From SIG452 sp045541975 (lineage in GTDB: Bacteria; Bacillota; Clostridia; UMGS1840), in assembly GCA_045541975.1 (NCBI GenBank), contig JAZQKB010000033.1, positions 1 through 47,448 on the forward strand: a DNA stretch of 47,448 bases. The letters are read 5' to 3'. Positions 1-8,811 of the stretch are shown here, in pieces; the stretch's first letter is position 1; each line of letters begins with the position of its first letter. A program made the translations under genes and the position numbers. The notes under the pieces were generated by a model that saw nothing but the letters and a program-made list of their open reading frames with translations, was not told where the DNA came from and made no database searches.

Positions 1-597
1 GTCTATAATGTTGACTCAGTAAATTATATCATAGGATTAGGTGTTAAGGGGAACGGAACCTATAACTATCCGGCATTAAGAATTGGGGAAAGCGATGATA
101 CAACTGATTCATCAACACCACTTGCTGTATCAAGCCAGGCATCACATCCTGACTACTATGTTAAAGCAGAGATAATTGTTAATGCCGACGGGTTGGATAC
201 AATCAATATGAAGGTTTATCGAGGAACGGAAACCGAAGGCTGGAATATTACAAAAAATGTTGAGCTTAACGGAATGAAGGTTAACCAGATTCGTCTTAAA
301 GGTAATGGTGGTAGTGGTACCCATACAGCTTATTACGGATTTACAGTGAAAAAGAATGTGGTTTCTTATGTACAGACAACTGACGGTGAAACAGTTCATG
401 TAACAGTTGACAGAGATTATCTTGCAGAAAAGGATACTGTTTATGCGGCAGGCTACAGCGATGAAGTATTTGAAGGTGTAAAATATCGCGGCACAGATGA
501 TAAATTCAGCTTCAGCTTTGACGGTGCGAAATCAGTAACATTATTCACATGGAATGATATGACGCCTGTGCTTTCACCGATCACAATTACGAAATAA
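1..597 (+). CDS. 3' end of a probable extracellular protein (partial)
   Basis: The reading frame is open from the first base of the window to a TAA at 595-597, giving 198 residues of a protein that starts upstream. The visible part is rich in Gly, Thr, Ser, Asn and Tyr and alternates short polar and hydrophobic stretches, as in beta-sandwich modules at the C-termini of secreted carbohydrate-active or surface proteins. There is no transmembrane segment, LPXTG-like signal or SLH repeat in this part. I do not recognise the family. A strong hairpin follows at 615-646, so this is the last gene of its transcript and the operon starting at 703 is separate. Its position next to a glycan-degradation operon suggests, but does not show, an extracellular role in the same process. 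Confidence 0.75.
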   Translation, partial: VYNVDSVNYIIGLGVKGNGTYNYPALRIGESDDTTDSSTPLAVSSQASHPDYYVKAEIIVNADGLDTINMKVYRGTETEGWNITKNVELNGMKVNQIRLKGNGGSGTHTAYYGFTVKKNVVSYVQTTDGETVHVTVDRDYLAEKDTVYAAGYSDEVFEGVKYRGTDDKFSFSFDGAKSVTLFTWNDMTPVLSPITITK

Positions 598-614
598 CAC
601 TTTAATGTTTCAAC

Positions 615-646
615 CACTGAGAAGGCGGTTTCCCGCCTTCTCAGTG
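615..646 (+). terminator. hairpin terminator after the first gene
   Basis: Perfect 14-bp inverted repeat (615-628 against 633-646) with a 4-base loop. The T-rich run (661-667) is displaced about 14 bases downstream, so it is not a textbook intrinsic terminator, but the stem is strong and sits between a stop codon and a promoter. Confidence 0.65.
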
Positions 647-647
647 A

Positions 648-677
648 TTGACATAAATACTTTTTTTATTGTATAGT
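648..677 (+). promoter_or_regulatory. sigma-A promoter of the glycan operon
   Basis: A TTGACA box at 648-653 is followed by an 18-base spacer and TATAGT at 672-677. It lies 25 bases before the start codon at 703, directly after the hairpin at 615-646. A TAGGAG Shine-Dalgarno at 687-692 precedes the first gene. No later gene in the run up to 15245 has an equally good promoter, and spacings are short, so this probably drives the whole operon. Confidence 0.7.
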
Positions 678-702
678 TTATATAAGTAGGAGAACTAAAG
701 AT

Positions 703-1593
703 ATGAAAATATTGAATTTTGGATCCTGCAATATTGATTATGTGTATTCGCTTGATCATATTGTAAAGCCTGGAGAAACGCAGACATCATTAAAAATGGA
801 AGTGTTTCCCGGCGGAAAGGGACTGAATCAGTCAATTGCACTGGCAAAGGCGGGCGTGAATGCTTATCATGCAGGTGTTTTGGGGAATGACGGCGGAATG
901 CTTTTTGATATTTTAAAAGAAAATGGTGTGAACACCAAGCATTTAAAAACTGCCGATATCAAAAACGGTCATGCTATTATTCAGGTGAATTCTGACGGCG
1001 AAAATTCAATATTTTTGTATCCCGGTTCAAATGAAGCTGTTGATACGGACTATATTGATTTTGTTTTATCTGACTTTCAAAAAGACGATCTGCTTCTTTT
1101 GCAAAATGAAATAAGCAATATAGATTACATAATAAGAAAGGCTTATGAAAAGGGAATGACAGTAATTCTGAATCCCTCTCCCTATAATGAAAAAATAGAG
1201 AAGCTTGATTTTAATATGATTTCATATTTGATTTTAAATGAGGTTGAGGCTGAACAGATAACTCACTTTAATGAAACAGATAAAATAATTGAATTTTTTA
1301 ACTGTCATTATCCGAGTCTTAAAATAATGCTGACGCTTGGGAAAAATGGCTGTGTTTATGCAGATGATAAAAATAAATTCTATCAGGATATTTTTAAGGT
1401 TAAGGCAGTTGATACTACCGCCGCAGGCGATACCTTTACGGGATATTTTATTGCAGGAATTGCAGAGGGAGAAGCTATCAGAGATATTTTAAAAACTGCC
1501 TCCGCAGCATCCGCTCTTGCTGTTTCAAAAAAAGGTGCAGCACCGTCAATACCCGAAAAGGAAAAAGTAATCAGCTTTTTAAAGGAGAACTAA
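703..1593 (+). CDS. PfkB/ribokinase-family sugar kinase
   Basis: A 296-residue PfkB-family kinase, the usual length for ribokinase. It would phosphorylate a sugar or nucleoside with ATP in the cytoplasm. The N-terminal signature GGKGLNQSIALAKAG (about residues 38-52) is the ribokinase-type substrate motif, and the C-terminal signature DTTAAGDTFTG carries the catalytic base Asp243. It is the first gene of the operon, preceded by a promoter at 648-677 and a TAGGAG ribosome site, and lies 3 bases upstream of a nucleoside hydrolase. The pair suggests salvage of ribose released from nucleosides, or phosphorylation of another sugar freed by the operon. Ribokinase is the best guess. Substrate cannot be fixed from sequence alone. 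Confidence 0.88.
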   Translation: MKILNFGSCNIDYVYSLDHIVKPGETQTSLKMEVFPGGKGLNQSIALAKAGVNAYHAGVLGNDGGMLFDILKENGVNTKHLKTADIKNGHAIIQVNSDGENSIFLYPGSNEAVDTDYIDFVLSDFQKDDLLLLQNEISNIDYIIRKAYEKGMTVILNPSPYNEKIEKLDFNMISYLILNEVEAEQITHFNETDKIIEFFNCHYPSLKIMLTLGKNGCVYADDKNKFYQDIFKVKAVDTTAAGDTFTGYFIAGIAEGEAIRDILKTASAASALAVSKKGAAPSIPEKEKVISFLKEN

Positions 1594-1596
1594 AAT

Positions 1597-2505
1597 ATGA
1601 ATGCAGAGAGACGATTGGAAAATATGGAAGTTCCGAAAGGAAAAATAGATGTTGTTTTAGATACTGACGCCTTTAACGAGGTTGACGACCAGTTCGCAAT
1701 TTCTTATCTTCTTTTATCAAAAGAAAAGCTTAATACAAAAGCTATATATGCCGCACCGTTTTTCAATCAGAAGTCTGATTCACCAAAGGACGGTATGGAA
1801 AAGAGCTTTTATGAAATAGAAAAGATTCTTTCCCTTCTAAATGAGAAAAAAGAGGTATACAGAGGCTCGGAAGAGTATCTTCCCGACGAAAGCACACCTG
1901 TTATATCGGATTCGGCGAATGACCTTGCAAAAAGAGCAGAAGAATATTCTCCCGAAAATCCGCTTTATATCGTTGCAATAGGTGCAATAACGAATGTTGC
2001 TTCTGCCATACTTTTAAATAAAAAAGTAAGTGAAAACTGTGTTCTGGTGTGGCTTGGCGGTCATGCACACCATTATCATGACAATTATGAATTTAATCTT
2101 ATGCAGGATGTAGCGGCGGCAAGAGTTGTTTTTAAAAGCGGGATTCCACTTGTACAGCTTCCCTGTATGGGAGTTGTCAGCAGTTTCAGACTGTCAAGAC
2201 CTGAACTTGAATACTGGCTTAAAGGGAAAAACGAGCTTTCTGATTATCTTTGCAAAACAGTAATAAATGAGGCGGAAAGTTACGCAAAAGGAACAGCATG
2301 GACAAGATGTATATGGGATGTAACGGCTGTTGCCTGGCTTTTAAATGATGATAACCGTTTTATGGATTCCAGAATTGTTCCGATGCATTTACCTTCCTAC
2401 GATAATTTATATTCAGTTGATTATAACGGTTATCCCATAAGATATATTTATGATATAAAAAGAGATCCTCTTATGACAGATTTATTAAAAAAATTAGCTT
2501 TTTAA
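1597..2505 (+). CDS. inosine/uridine-preferring nucleoside hydrolase family protein
   Basis: 302 residues, close to the 300-340 typical of the family. It carries the calcium-binding motif of nucleoside hydrolases at the start of the domain: DTDAFNEVDDQ, with Asp22, Asp24, Asp30 and Asp31 replacing the common DxDPGxDD form. Further family features are a Gly-rich segment reading VWLGGHAHH and a motif near residues 157-167 with a FNLMQD run, equivalent to the conserved FN-x2-x-D segment. It would hydrolyse ribonucleosides to base plus ribose. Three bases separate it from the PfkB kinase, which could take the released ribose. The SD is the AAAGGAGA before the ATG at 1597. Nucleoside hydrolase relatives occur in glycan loci, so a non-nucleoside N- or O-glycoside substrate is possible. 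Confidence 0.85.
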   Translation: MNAERRLENMEVPKGKIDVVLDTDAFNEVDDQFAISYLLLSKEKLNTKAIYAAPFFNQKSDSPKDGMEKSFYEIEKILSLLNEKKEVYRGSEEYLPDESTPVISDSANDLAKRAEEYSPENPLYIVAIGAITNVASAILLNKKVSENCVLVWLGGHAHHYHDNYEFNLMQDVAAARVVFKSGIPLVQLPCMGVVSSFRLSRPELEYWLKGKNELSDYLCKTVINEAESYAKGTAWTRCIWDVTAVAWLLNDDNRFMDSRIVPMHLPSYDNLYSVDYNGYPIRYIYDIKRDPLMTDLLKKLAF

Positions 2506-2526
2506 TAAAAAAAAGGGGGAGAGAGT

Positions 2527-4176
2527 ATGAAACCGAAGTTAAACAGAGAAAACTGGAAATATAAGAAAAAACTACGAAAAATAATAAATACATGTATATA
2601 TATTCCTATGATTATATTATGCATTTTTATTGTGATATATTTTTATAACAGTTATAAGTTTAATATCGGTGCGGCAAGTGAAAAATTTATTGAAATGCAG
2701 GAAAATCAGATTCATAATAATATGAATATAATGAGCGATAAAACCACCTATGTTATTATATCTGATGAGTTTAATGAGGTTTTTAAGTCTGATGATCTAA
2801 CAGACTTTGATGTGCTTTATAAAAGAATACTGAAGTTTAACAAGATGCTTGACAGATTCTTTTTAAGTCATGAAAATCTGAAGCCTGTTTTATATACCTC
2901 AAATAAAAATATTTATCAGGGAAAGTATATAGAAAAGCTTAATGATAATGCGCTTGATGAGTTGAAAGAAGAAACGCAAAACGGTGAGTTTCATATTAAA
3001 TTTGAGCAAATAAATAACAAACCCTGTTTTTCTCTTATGCGTCAATACAGCTATAGCGATAAAAATTTTGTTATCTTAAAAATCTCAAAGGAATTTTCCG
3101 ATTTCTTTTCAGACTATGATTTTGATATGAAATATTCAATCGTTTTGGAAAATAAAAAGACGGGTGAAATAGTATATAATACAGAAGAGGAAGAAACCAA
3201 GGAGCTTTATCAAAGATACGCAGATAACAAGCAAATCAGCCGGACTGTTATTAAATGCGATGATTATTTTGATGACTACACGGTTTATAATTTTCTAGAT
3301 TTTACTGACCTTAAAAATCAGATGTATATTCTTGTTATCACTTATATGCTGATACTGATTTTGTTGGCAATTGCTATAAATATACTTGTTTCAAGAATAG
3401 TTGAAATGATGACAAAGCGTCTTTCCAATGTTGTTTCAGATATGCTTCTTTCTGACATCAATTCAGGAATTCTTTTAAAATCAGATGTATATGATGAATT
3501 TGAAATAATTGAAAAATCAGTTGACAAATACAAAAAGGAAATCATCAGCTACAATGAGAAGCTCATTGAATATGAATTAAAACAGCTTTCAAACAGAGTT
3601 TCGCCTCACTTTTTATATAATATTTTGTCGGCAGTAAGACACGATATTACTGATAAAAAAATTTATGTAACGCTTGATTATCTTATTGCATATTACAGGA
3701 AGGTTTTTCATCATAGCGAAACATTCATAACCATAGAAGATGAGCTTGAAAATATTTTGTTGTATGTTGACCTTTTAAAATATGCTTACAGATGCGATTT
3801 TGATTTTGAAATTATATATGACGCAGCACAAAAGAAACAGTTGATTATTTCTGATATTATCCAACCGCTTGTTGAAAATGCTTTTATACACGGAATAAAC
3901 TTAATTAGCGGTATGTATGGGCAGATTATTCTTGAATTTAAAAATGCCGATGGTAAGCTTATTATTGAGGTTAAGGACAATGCTGATCTGATGGATTTTG
4001 ATAAAATTAACGATGTTATTAAAAATTCTCAGAAAGCGGACAGTGCTTTAAAGATTATAAATGAAAAGCTGAAGCTTTATTACGGTGATAGCTATAGGTT
4101 TGATTTCTTAAAAAAGAATGATTTTTCGGTGTGTTATATTGAAATTCCCCAAAAAAACAAGGAGGAGCAAATATGA
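2527..4176 (+). CDS. sensor histidine kinase, YesM type
   Basis: 549 residues with the YesM architecture: a transmembrane helix near residues 20-42, an extracytoplasmic sensor region of about 220 residues, a second helix near 265-290, a HAMP-like linker, a His_kinase domain with SPHFLYNIL (phospho-acceptor His361) and a HATPase_c domain with the N-box PLVENAFIHG near residue 449. In characterised relatives this kinase senses sugars or a solute-binding protein and phosphorylates the AraC-type regulator encoded next to it. Here the regulator gene overlaps by 4 bases (ATGA at 4173-4176), so the pair is translationally coupled. The SD is a run of AAGGGGGAGAG before 2527. Its position inside the operon implies autoregulation. 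The ligand is unknown. Confidence 0.93.
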   Translation: MKPKLNRENWKYKKKLRKIINTCIYIPMIILCIFIVIYFYNSYKFNIGAASEKFIEMQENQIHNNMNIMSDKTTYVIISDEFNEVFKSDDLTDFDVLYKRILKFNKMLDRFFLSHENLKPVLYTSNKNIYQGKYIEKLNDNALDELKEETQNGEFHIKFEQINNKPCFSLMRQYSYSDKNFVILKISKEFSDFFSDYDFDMKYSIVLENKKTGEIVYNTEEEETKELYQRYADNKQISRTVIKCDDYFDDYTVYNFLDFTDLKNQMYILVITYMLILILLAIAINILVSRIVEMMTKRLSNVVSDMLLSDINSGILLKSDVYDEFEIIEKSVDKYKKEIISYNEKLIEYELKQLSNRVSPHFLYNILSAVRHDITDKKIYVTLDYLIAYYRKVFHHSETFITIEDELENILLYVDLLKYAYRCDFDFEIIYDAAQKKQLIISDIIQPLVENAFIHGINLISGMYGQIILEFKNADGKLIIEVKDNADLMDFDKINDVIKNSQKADSALKIINEKLKLYYGDSYRFDFLKKNDFSVCYIEIPQKNKEEQI

Positions 4177-5708
4177 GAATCATTATTGCTGACGACAATA
4201 AGGTAATCCGTGAAGAAATTTGCGAAATTCTAAAAAGAGTAAGTGATGATATTATTGTTGAAAAACAGTTTTCAAACGGTCTTGATGCTTTGGAATGGTT
4301 AAGGCTGAATGAGGTTGACCTTGTTATTTCCGATATTCAGATGCCGAAACTGAATGGTATTGAACTTATTGAAGCAATAAACAATGAAGGAATAGATACA
4401 AATGTTGTTTTTTTAAGCTGTTATGAGGATTTTTCTTATGTGAAAGCTGCGCTTCAGAATAGAGCAGTTGACTATATTTTAAAGCCGTTTTCTGAGGAAG
4501 AAGCAATGAATGTAATCAGAAAAGTTTATAACGAGCTTGACGGCAAAGAAAAAAACTCCCAGAGATTTGTCGAACAACAAAAGGAACAGATTTTATATAA
4601 ATTGCTTACTTTAATAAATATTTCTGATGATTATAAGGCTCTTGCAAAAAACATACTGCCTGGAGAATGCGAAGAATACTTTTTAATTTGTATAAATTAT
4701 GATGATATTTTGAGCGAATATAGTACTTTGCTTGATACGCTTAAAAACACTCTAGATACTTCTTTGGATAATGTATCGCACTATTATCTGGTTGAAATTT
4801 TTGATGGTGAGCTTGTAGTTTTATACACAGGAGAAATGAGTGTTGATGAAATTTTTGATATTATGCTGGACTTTTTGAACAAGCTTCCTGATCATTTACA
4901 AAATTCAGTCCGTGTTGGCATAAGCAACAAGGGAAATGATATTTTGGATATTAAAGCATCCTATAAGGAAGCAAAAAAAGCAGTAGGATACACTGCCTAT
5001 AATATTACGCAACATATCGCATCTTTTGATACTATCAACAAATTCAAGAACCCTAAAATCAATATTTCAAAAATTGCTTTACAGGTGAGAGAACTTCTTG
5101 AAAATGACAGAAATGAAGAGAGTGTAAATGAATTTATTGATGCCTATCTCAATGAAACACATCTTATTGATGAGAAATATGTTAAGAATTTCACCTATCT
5201 TGTTATTTTTTCCATGGAAAGCGTACTGAACGAAAACGGTTATTCGCTTGAGCATATAGACGGTCTTTCAATCTGGGATAAAATAGATGAGCTTAACACT
5301 ATTGTTAACGTGAAAATGTGGATATTTAATATGTTTATGATTTCAAGAGATATTTTGGAGCGGGGACTGGGCTTTTCAAAGGCAGAGCTTGTTAATTCAA
5401 TAAAGAAAATTATAGAAAATAACTATTCTGAAAAGCTCTCCCTTCCTTTTATTGCTTCAAAGCTACATTACAGTACAAATTACTTATCCCTTGTATTTAA
5501 TGAGCTTGAGCATTGTTCAATATCCTCTTATGTTACAAGTTTTAAGGTTGAAAAAATTAAAGATTTACTCATAAACACCGACACAAAAATATATAAAATT
5601 TGTGAGATGGTTGGCTATAAAAATTCTGATACATTTTACAGAGTATTTAAAAAGAATACAGGCTGTACACCTGACGAATATAGAAAAAAGCACAAAAAAG
5701 GAGAATAA
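4173..5708 (+). CDS. response regulator with AraC-type DNA-binding domain, YesN type
   Basis: 511 residues. The receiver domain (residues 1-120) has the acidic pair Asp7-Asp8, the phospho-acceptor Asp54 in SDIQMPK, Ser82 and the conserved Lys104 in LKPF. A central region of about 280 residues has no motif I recognise, as in other YesN proteins. The C-terminal 100 residues are two helix-turn-helix motifs of the AraC family, ending with the signature-like GYKNSDTFYRVFKK. It is expected to activate the sugar operon after phosphorylation by the overlapping kinase. The stop codon is 2 bases before the next start, so it is part of the long operon. Target sites cannot be located from one promoter alone. 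Confidence 0.94.
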   Translation: MRIIIADDNKVIREEICEILKRVSDDIIVEKQFSNGLDALEWLRLNEVDLVISDIQMPKLNGIELIEAINNEGIDTNVVFLSCYEDFSYVKAALQNRAVDYILKPFSEEEAMNVIRKVYNELDGKEKNSQRFVEQQKEQILYKLLTLINISDDYKALAKNILPGECEEYFLICINYDDILSEYSTLLDTLKNTLDTSLDNVSHYYLVEIFDGELVVLYTGEMSVDEIFDIMLDFLNKLPDHLQNSVRVGISNKGNDILDIKASYKEAKKAVGYTAYNITQHIASFDTINKFKNPKINISKIALQVRELLENDRNEESVNEFIDAYLNETHLIDEKYVKNFTYLVIFSMESVLNENGYSLEHIDGLSIWDKIDELNTIVNVKMWIFNMFMISRDILERGLGFSKAELVNSIKKIIENNYSEKLSLPFIASKLHYSTNYLSLVFNELEHCSISSYVTSFKVEKIKDLLINTDTKIYKICEMVGYKNSDTFYRVFKKNTGCTPDEYRKKHKKGE

Positions 5709-5710
5709 TT

Positions 5711-6676
5711 ATGCCACTTATTGATATGCCTTTAGAAGAATTAAAAAAATATAATGGAACAAACCCCAAACCCGCTGATTTTGATAAATTCTGGGATGCT
5801 TCAATAGAAGAAATGGAGAGAACAGAGCGAAATGTCAGCATTGTAAAAAATCCGTTTGAATCGCCTATGGTGGATTGCTATGATTTGTATTTTGACGGCA
5901 CAAGAAACGGCAGGGTTCATGCGAAGTATATGAAGCCCAAAAAAATTGCGGGAAAAGCTCCTGCAATATTATTTTACCATGGCTATTCAGGCTCAAGCCC
6001 TGATTTTATGTACTATATGAATTATGCAGCGTCAGGCTATGTTGTAGCTGCCATGGATTGCAGAGGGCAGGGTGGAACATCAACTGATATGAATCCCGTT
6101 GTGGGGAATACATACGCCGGTCACATTATAAGAGGTTTAGATGAGCCTGATCCTGCGAATATGTATTTCAGAAATGTTTTTTTAGATACGGCTCTTCTTG
6201 CAAGAATTGTGATGTCAATGGATTATGTTGATGAGAATCGTGTAGCAGCAGAGGGCGGTTCACAGGGTGGTGCACTTACTCTTGCCTGTGCTGCACTTAC
6301 TCCGAATTTAAAACTTGCAATACCTCATTTTCCTTTCCTTACGGACTATAAAAGAGTTTGGGAGATGGATCTTGATGTGGCGGCATACGGAGAATTGAGA
6401 ACCTATTTCAGAGATTATGATCCGCTTCACGAAAGAGAGAATGAAATTTTCACAAAGCTCGGCTATATTGATTTACAGCATCTTGCAAAAAGAATCAAAG
6501 CTGAGGTTGTTATGTCAACCGGTCTTATGGATAATATATGTCCTCCGTCAACGCAGTTCGCGGTTTATAACAAAATCACATCAAAAAAGAGTATGTTTAT
6601 ATACCCCGATTTTGGTCACGAGGACCTTAAAGGAAGTATGGACAGAGTTGCCAAAAAAATATTTACGGTTTTATAA
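5711..6676 (+). CDS. CE7-family acetyl esterase (acetyl-xylan esterase / cephalosporin-C deacetylase type)
   Basis: 321 residues, matching the roughly 320-residue CE7 (AXE1) alpha/beta hydrolases. The N-terminal segment with PLEELKKYNG and PADFDKFWD is typical of the family. The oxyanion region reads YHGYSGSSPD and the MDCRGQGG motif follows. The catalytic triad can be placed as Ser184 in GGSQGG, Asp274 in LMDNICPP and His303 in FGHED. It would remove acetyl groups from short oligosaccharides. CE7 enzymes are usually cytoplasmic and no signal peptide is present. It lies 2 bases after the regulator gene and 20 bases before a sialidase-like gene, so O-acetylated glycans (for example O-acetyl sialic acid or acetylated plant oligosaccharides) are plausible substrates. 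Confidence 0.92.
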   Translation: MPLIDMPLEELKKYNGTNPKPADFDKFWDASIEEMERTERNVSIVKNPFESPMVDCYDLYFDGTRNGRVHAKYMKPKKIAGKAPAILFYHGYSGSSPDFMYYMNYAASGYVVAAMDCRGQGGTSTDMNPVVGNTYAGHIIRGLDEPDPANMYFRNVFLDTALLARIVMSMDYVDENRVAAEGGSQGGALTLACAALTPNLKLAIPHFPFLTDYKRVWEMDLDVAAYGELRTYFRDYDPLHERENEIFTKLGYIDLQHLAKRIKAEVVMSTGLMDNICPPSTQFAVYNKITSKKSMFIYPDFGHEDLKGSMDRVAKKIFTVL

Positions 6677-6696
6677 AACCGATTGGAGAATAATTT

Positions 6697-7719
6697 ATGT
6701 CAATTGAAAAATTTATTGTTTCAAAAGATGATTCAATTTATGAGGCATGGCCTGATGTGGTGCAGACAGATTCTGGAAAGCTTATATGCGTTTTTTCGGA
6801 GTGTGAGCACCATGTTAACAGAAGTAATGCAAGAATTGTTATTTGCGAAAGCAACGACAGAGGAAGAACCTGGTCGGATAAAAAACCGCTTACCGAAAAA
6901 GGAAATAGCGAAGACTATTTCAATTGTGCAAGAATTTCAAAGTTAAACGATGGCAGACTTGCGATTATATGCGATAAGCTTTCAGGCTTTGATAAGGAAA
7001 ATACAGCAGTAACATATGTTTGGTATGGTGATGAGGAAGGCGAAAACTGGAGCGAGCCTGTAATTCATCCTTTTCACGGAATCGTTCCTGATAAGCTTAA
7101 ACAATTAAAAAACGGCAGGCTTATTATTACCAATCACAGCAGAAACGAAGACAATAATAAGCTGGAACAACACCTCTGGTATAGTGATGATAACGGAAAA
7201 AACTGGTCAGATAAAATTACTCTTGCATCTGACCCTCGTTACAACCTTTGTGAAGCTTCCATTATAGAATGTGAGAATAATACTTTAGTTGCTTTTTTAA
7301 GAGAAAACTCTTTTGAAGGCTATGATATGATGAAAGCAATATCCTATGATAACGGTGAAACCTGGCAGGGAGTCTATAAAACACCGATTTGCGCCGGGCA
7401 TAGAGCAACGACTGGATTTTTAAATGACGGCAATTTACTTGTAACATATAGATTCATACCGACAGGGCCTGCAAGTAATCAGAATATATTTGCTTCGCTT
7501 CTTTATAAAGAGGAATTAACTAAATCTGAGAGAAATGAACAAAAAATAAGAACAATGCCTATAGACTACGACAGAAATATTTACCCTGATACAGGTTATA
7601 CAGGCTGGACGCAGTTTTCTGACGGTGAAATCTATGTAGTGAATTATATTAAGGATGATGCGGATAAGGCATACATAAGAGGTTATAGCTTTTATCCCGA
7701 AGATATCATTTTGAAATAA
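6697..7719 (+). CDS. BNR-repeat sialidase-like protein (cytoplasmic)
   Basis: 340 residues built as a beta-propeller with at least four Asp-box (BNR) repeats of the S-x-D-x-G-x-x-W type: SNDRGRTW (residues 52-59), GDEEGENW, SDDNGKNW and SYDNGETW. This places it in the sialidase/neuraminidase superfamily. There is no signal peptide. The N-terminal arginine motif of classical GH33 sialidases (RIP/RLP) is not visible; the equivalent place reads EAWPDVVQ. A standard exo-sialidase activity is therefore uncertain, although the next gene encodes N-acetylneuraminate lyase, which supports a sialic-acid context. SD TTGGAG before 6697; 13-base gap to nanA. Alternatives are another retaining glycosidase or a lyase on the same fold. 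Confidence 0.85.
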   Translation: MSIEKFIVSKDDSIYEAWPDVVQTDSGKLICVFSECEHHVNRSNARIVICESNDRGRTWSDKKPLTEKGNSEDYFNCARISKLNDGRLAIICDKLSGFDKENTAVTYVWYGDEEGENWSEPVIHPFHGIVPDKLKQLKNGRLIITNHSRNEDNNKLEQHLWYSDDNGKNWSDKITLASDPRYNLCEASIIECENNTLVAFLRENSFEGYDMMKAISYDNGETWQGVYKTPICAGHRATTGFLNDGNLLVTYRFIPTGPASNQNIFASLLYKEELTKSERNEQKIRTMPIDYDRNIYPDTGYTGWTQFSDGEIYVVNYIKDDADKAYIRGYSFYPEDIILK

Positions 7720-7732
7720 GGGAAAATGTAAA

Positions 7733-8602
7733 ATGGAAAAATTTAAAGGAATATTTACGGCACTTTTAACGCCGTTTGATAAGAATAATAATGTGAACGA
7801 AAAAGAGCTTGAAAAACTCGTTAAGTTCAACGTTGAAAAAGGTGTAAAAGGCTTTTATGTCGGTGGCAGTACTGCAGAAGCATTTCTTCTTTCAACTGAT
7901 GAAAGAAAGAGAGTTATGGAGATTGTAAAAAATACAGCTCCAAATCATACGCTTATTGCTCATATAGGCTCCATAAACGAGCTTGAAGCAACAGAGCTTG
8001 GCAAACACGCAAATAAGCTTTCTTATGACCTTGTTTCATCTGTTGCACCGTTTTATTATAAATTCAGCTTTTCTGAAATAAAAGATTATTATTTCAGACT
8101 GGCAGATGCATCACAGCTACCAATGCTTGTATATCATTTTCCTGCTTTTTCAGGAGTGAATATGGGTGTAAAAGAAATGAGAGAGTTTCTTTCAGATGAT
8201 AGCTTTATCGGAATAAAATATACTTCCAATGATTTCTTTACACTTGAACAGTGTAAAACAAATTTCCCCGATAAATTGGTATATAACGGTTTTGACGAAA
8301 TGTTTATGGCAGGCTTATCAATGGGAGCTGACGGCGGAATCGGAAGTACATATAATTTTATGGCGGATAAGTTTGTGCAGATTCAAAAGCTGTTTCAAGA
8401 AAATAGAATTGAGGAAGCACAAAAAATTCAGAAGGAAGCAAACAGAATCATTACTATTTTATGCAGTATCGGTGTTATGCAGGCGGAAAAAGAGGTTTTA
8501 AATCAGCTCGGATTTAATTTTGGAATATGCCGTAAGCCTTTTTCAGAGCCAACTGAAGAACAGAAAAAGCTTATCAAAGAAAATATAATACCATATTTAT
8601 AA
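7733..8602 (+). CDS. nanA: N-acetylneuraminate lyase
   Basis: 289 residues of the DHDPS/NAL aldolase family (class I, TIM barrel). It cleaves N-acetylneuraminate to N-acetylmannosamine and pyruvate. The carboxylate-binding motif reads GGSTAEAF (residues 44-51), the catalytic Tyr134 lies in VYHFPAFSG and the Schiff-base Lys162 in GIKYTSNDFF. The segment YNGFDEMFMAGLSMGADGG and the C-terminal CRKPF match sialic-acid lyases more closely than dihydrodipicolinate synthases. The gene sits 13 bases after the BNR sialidase-like gene. The following steps, ManNAc kinase and ManNAc-6-P epimerase, are not in this window, so they must be elsewhere or the product is used differently. Confidence 0.92.
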   Translation: MEKFKGIFTALLTPFDKNNNVNEKELEKLVKFNVEKGVKGFYVGGSTAEAFLLSTDERKRVMEIVKNTAPNHTLIAHIGSINELEATELGKHANKLSYDLVSSVAPFYYKFSFSEIKDYYFRLADASQLPMLVYHFPAFSGVNMGVKEMREFLSDDSFIGIKYTSNDFFTLEQCKTNFPDKLVYNGFDEMFMAGLSMGADGGIGSTYNFMADKFVQIQKLFQENRIEEAQKIQKEANRIITILCSIGVMQAEKEVLNQLGFNFGICRKPFSEPTEEQKKLIKENIIPYL

Positions 8603-8628
8603 TATAAAATTCTTAAGAGGGGCCCAAA

Positions 8629-8796
8629 ATGATGGATACAATAATATACAATGGAAAAGAAATACCATGTATAGATTCGCAGATGGGAGAAGCTGCGGGT
8701 GCTGCAGCAGCAATATCCTGCAAAAAAAATATTTGTTTGCGAAATGTTGGAATTAAGGATATAAAATCTATCACAGAGTATCAAATGAAGCAATAA
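8629..8796 (+). pseudogene. C-terminal fragment of an FAD-dependent oxidoreductase (55 codons)
   Basis: A 55-codon open frame starting with two consecutive ATG codons behind an AAGAGGGG ribosome site. Residues about 17-35 read SQMGEAAGAAAAISCKKNI. This resembles the C-terminal FAD-binding loop of FAD_oxidored-type proteins (generic form GQAAGxAAALAVKKG); the full-length neighbour downstream has CMSTGQAAGYAAAKAVKEN at that point. The fragment therefore looks like the tail of a second, otherwise deleted paralogue joined to a start codon. A functional micro-protein cannot be excluded, because start, SD and stop are intact and the operon spacing is kept (26 and 15 bases). Confidence 0.6.
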
Positions 8797-8811
8797 AAAG
8801 GAAGTGGAAAA

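Noticed and set aside
7733..8602. Dihydrodipicolinate synthase (dapA) call
   Set aside because: The YNGFDEMF and CRKPF segments and the sialidase-like neighbour fit N-acetylneuraminate lyase better.
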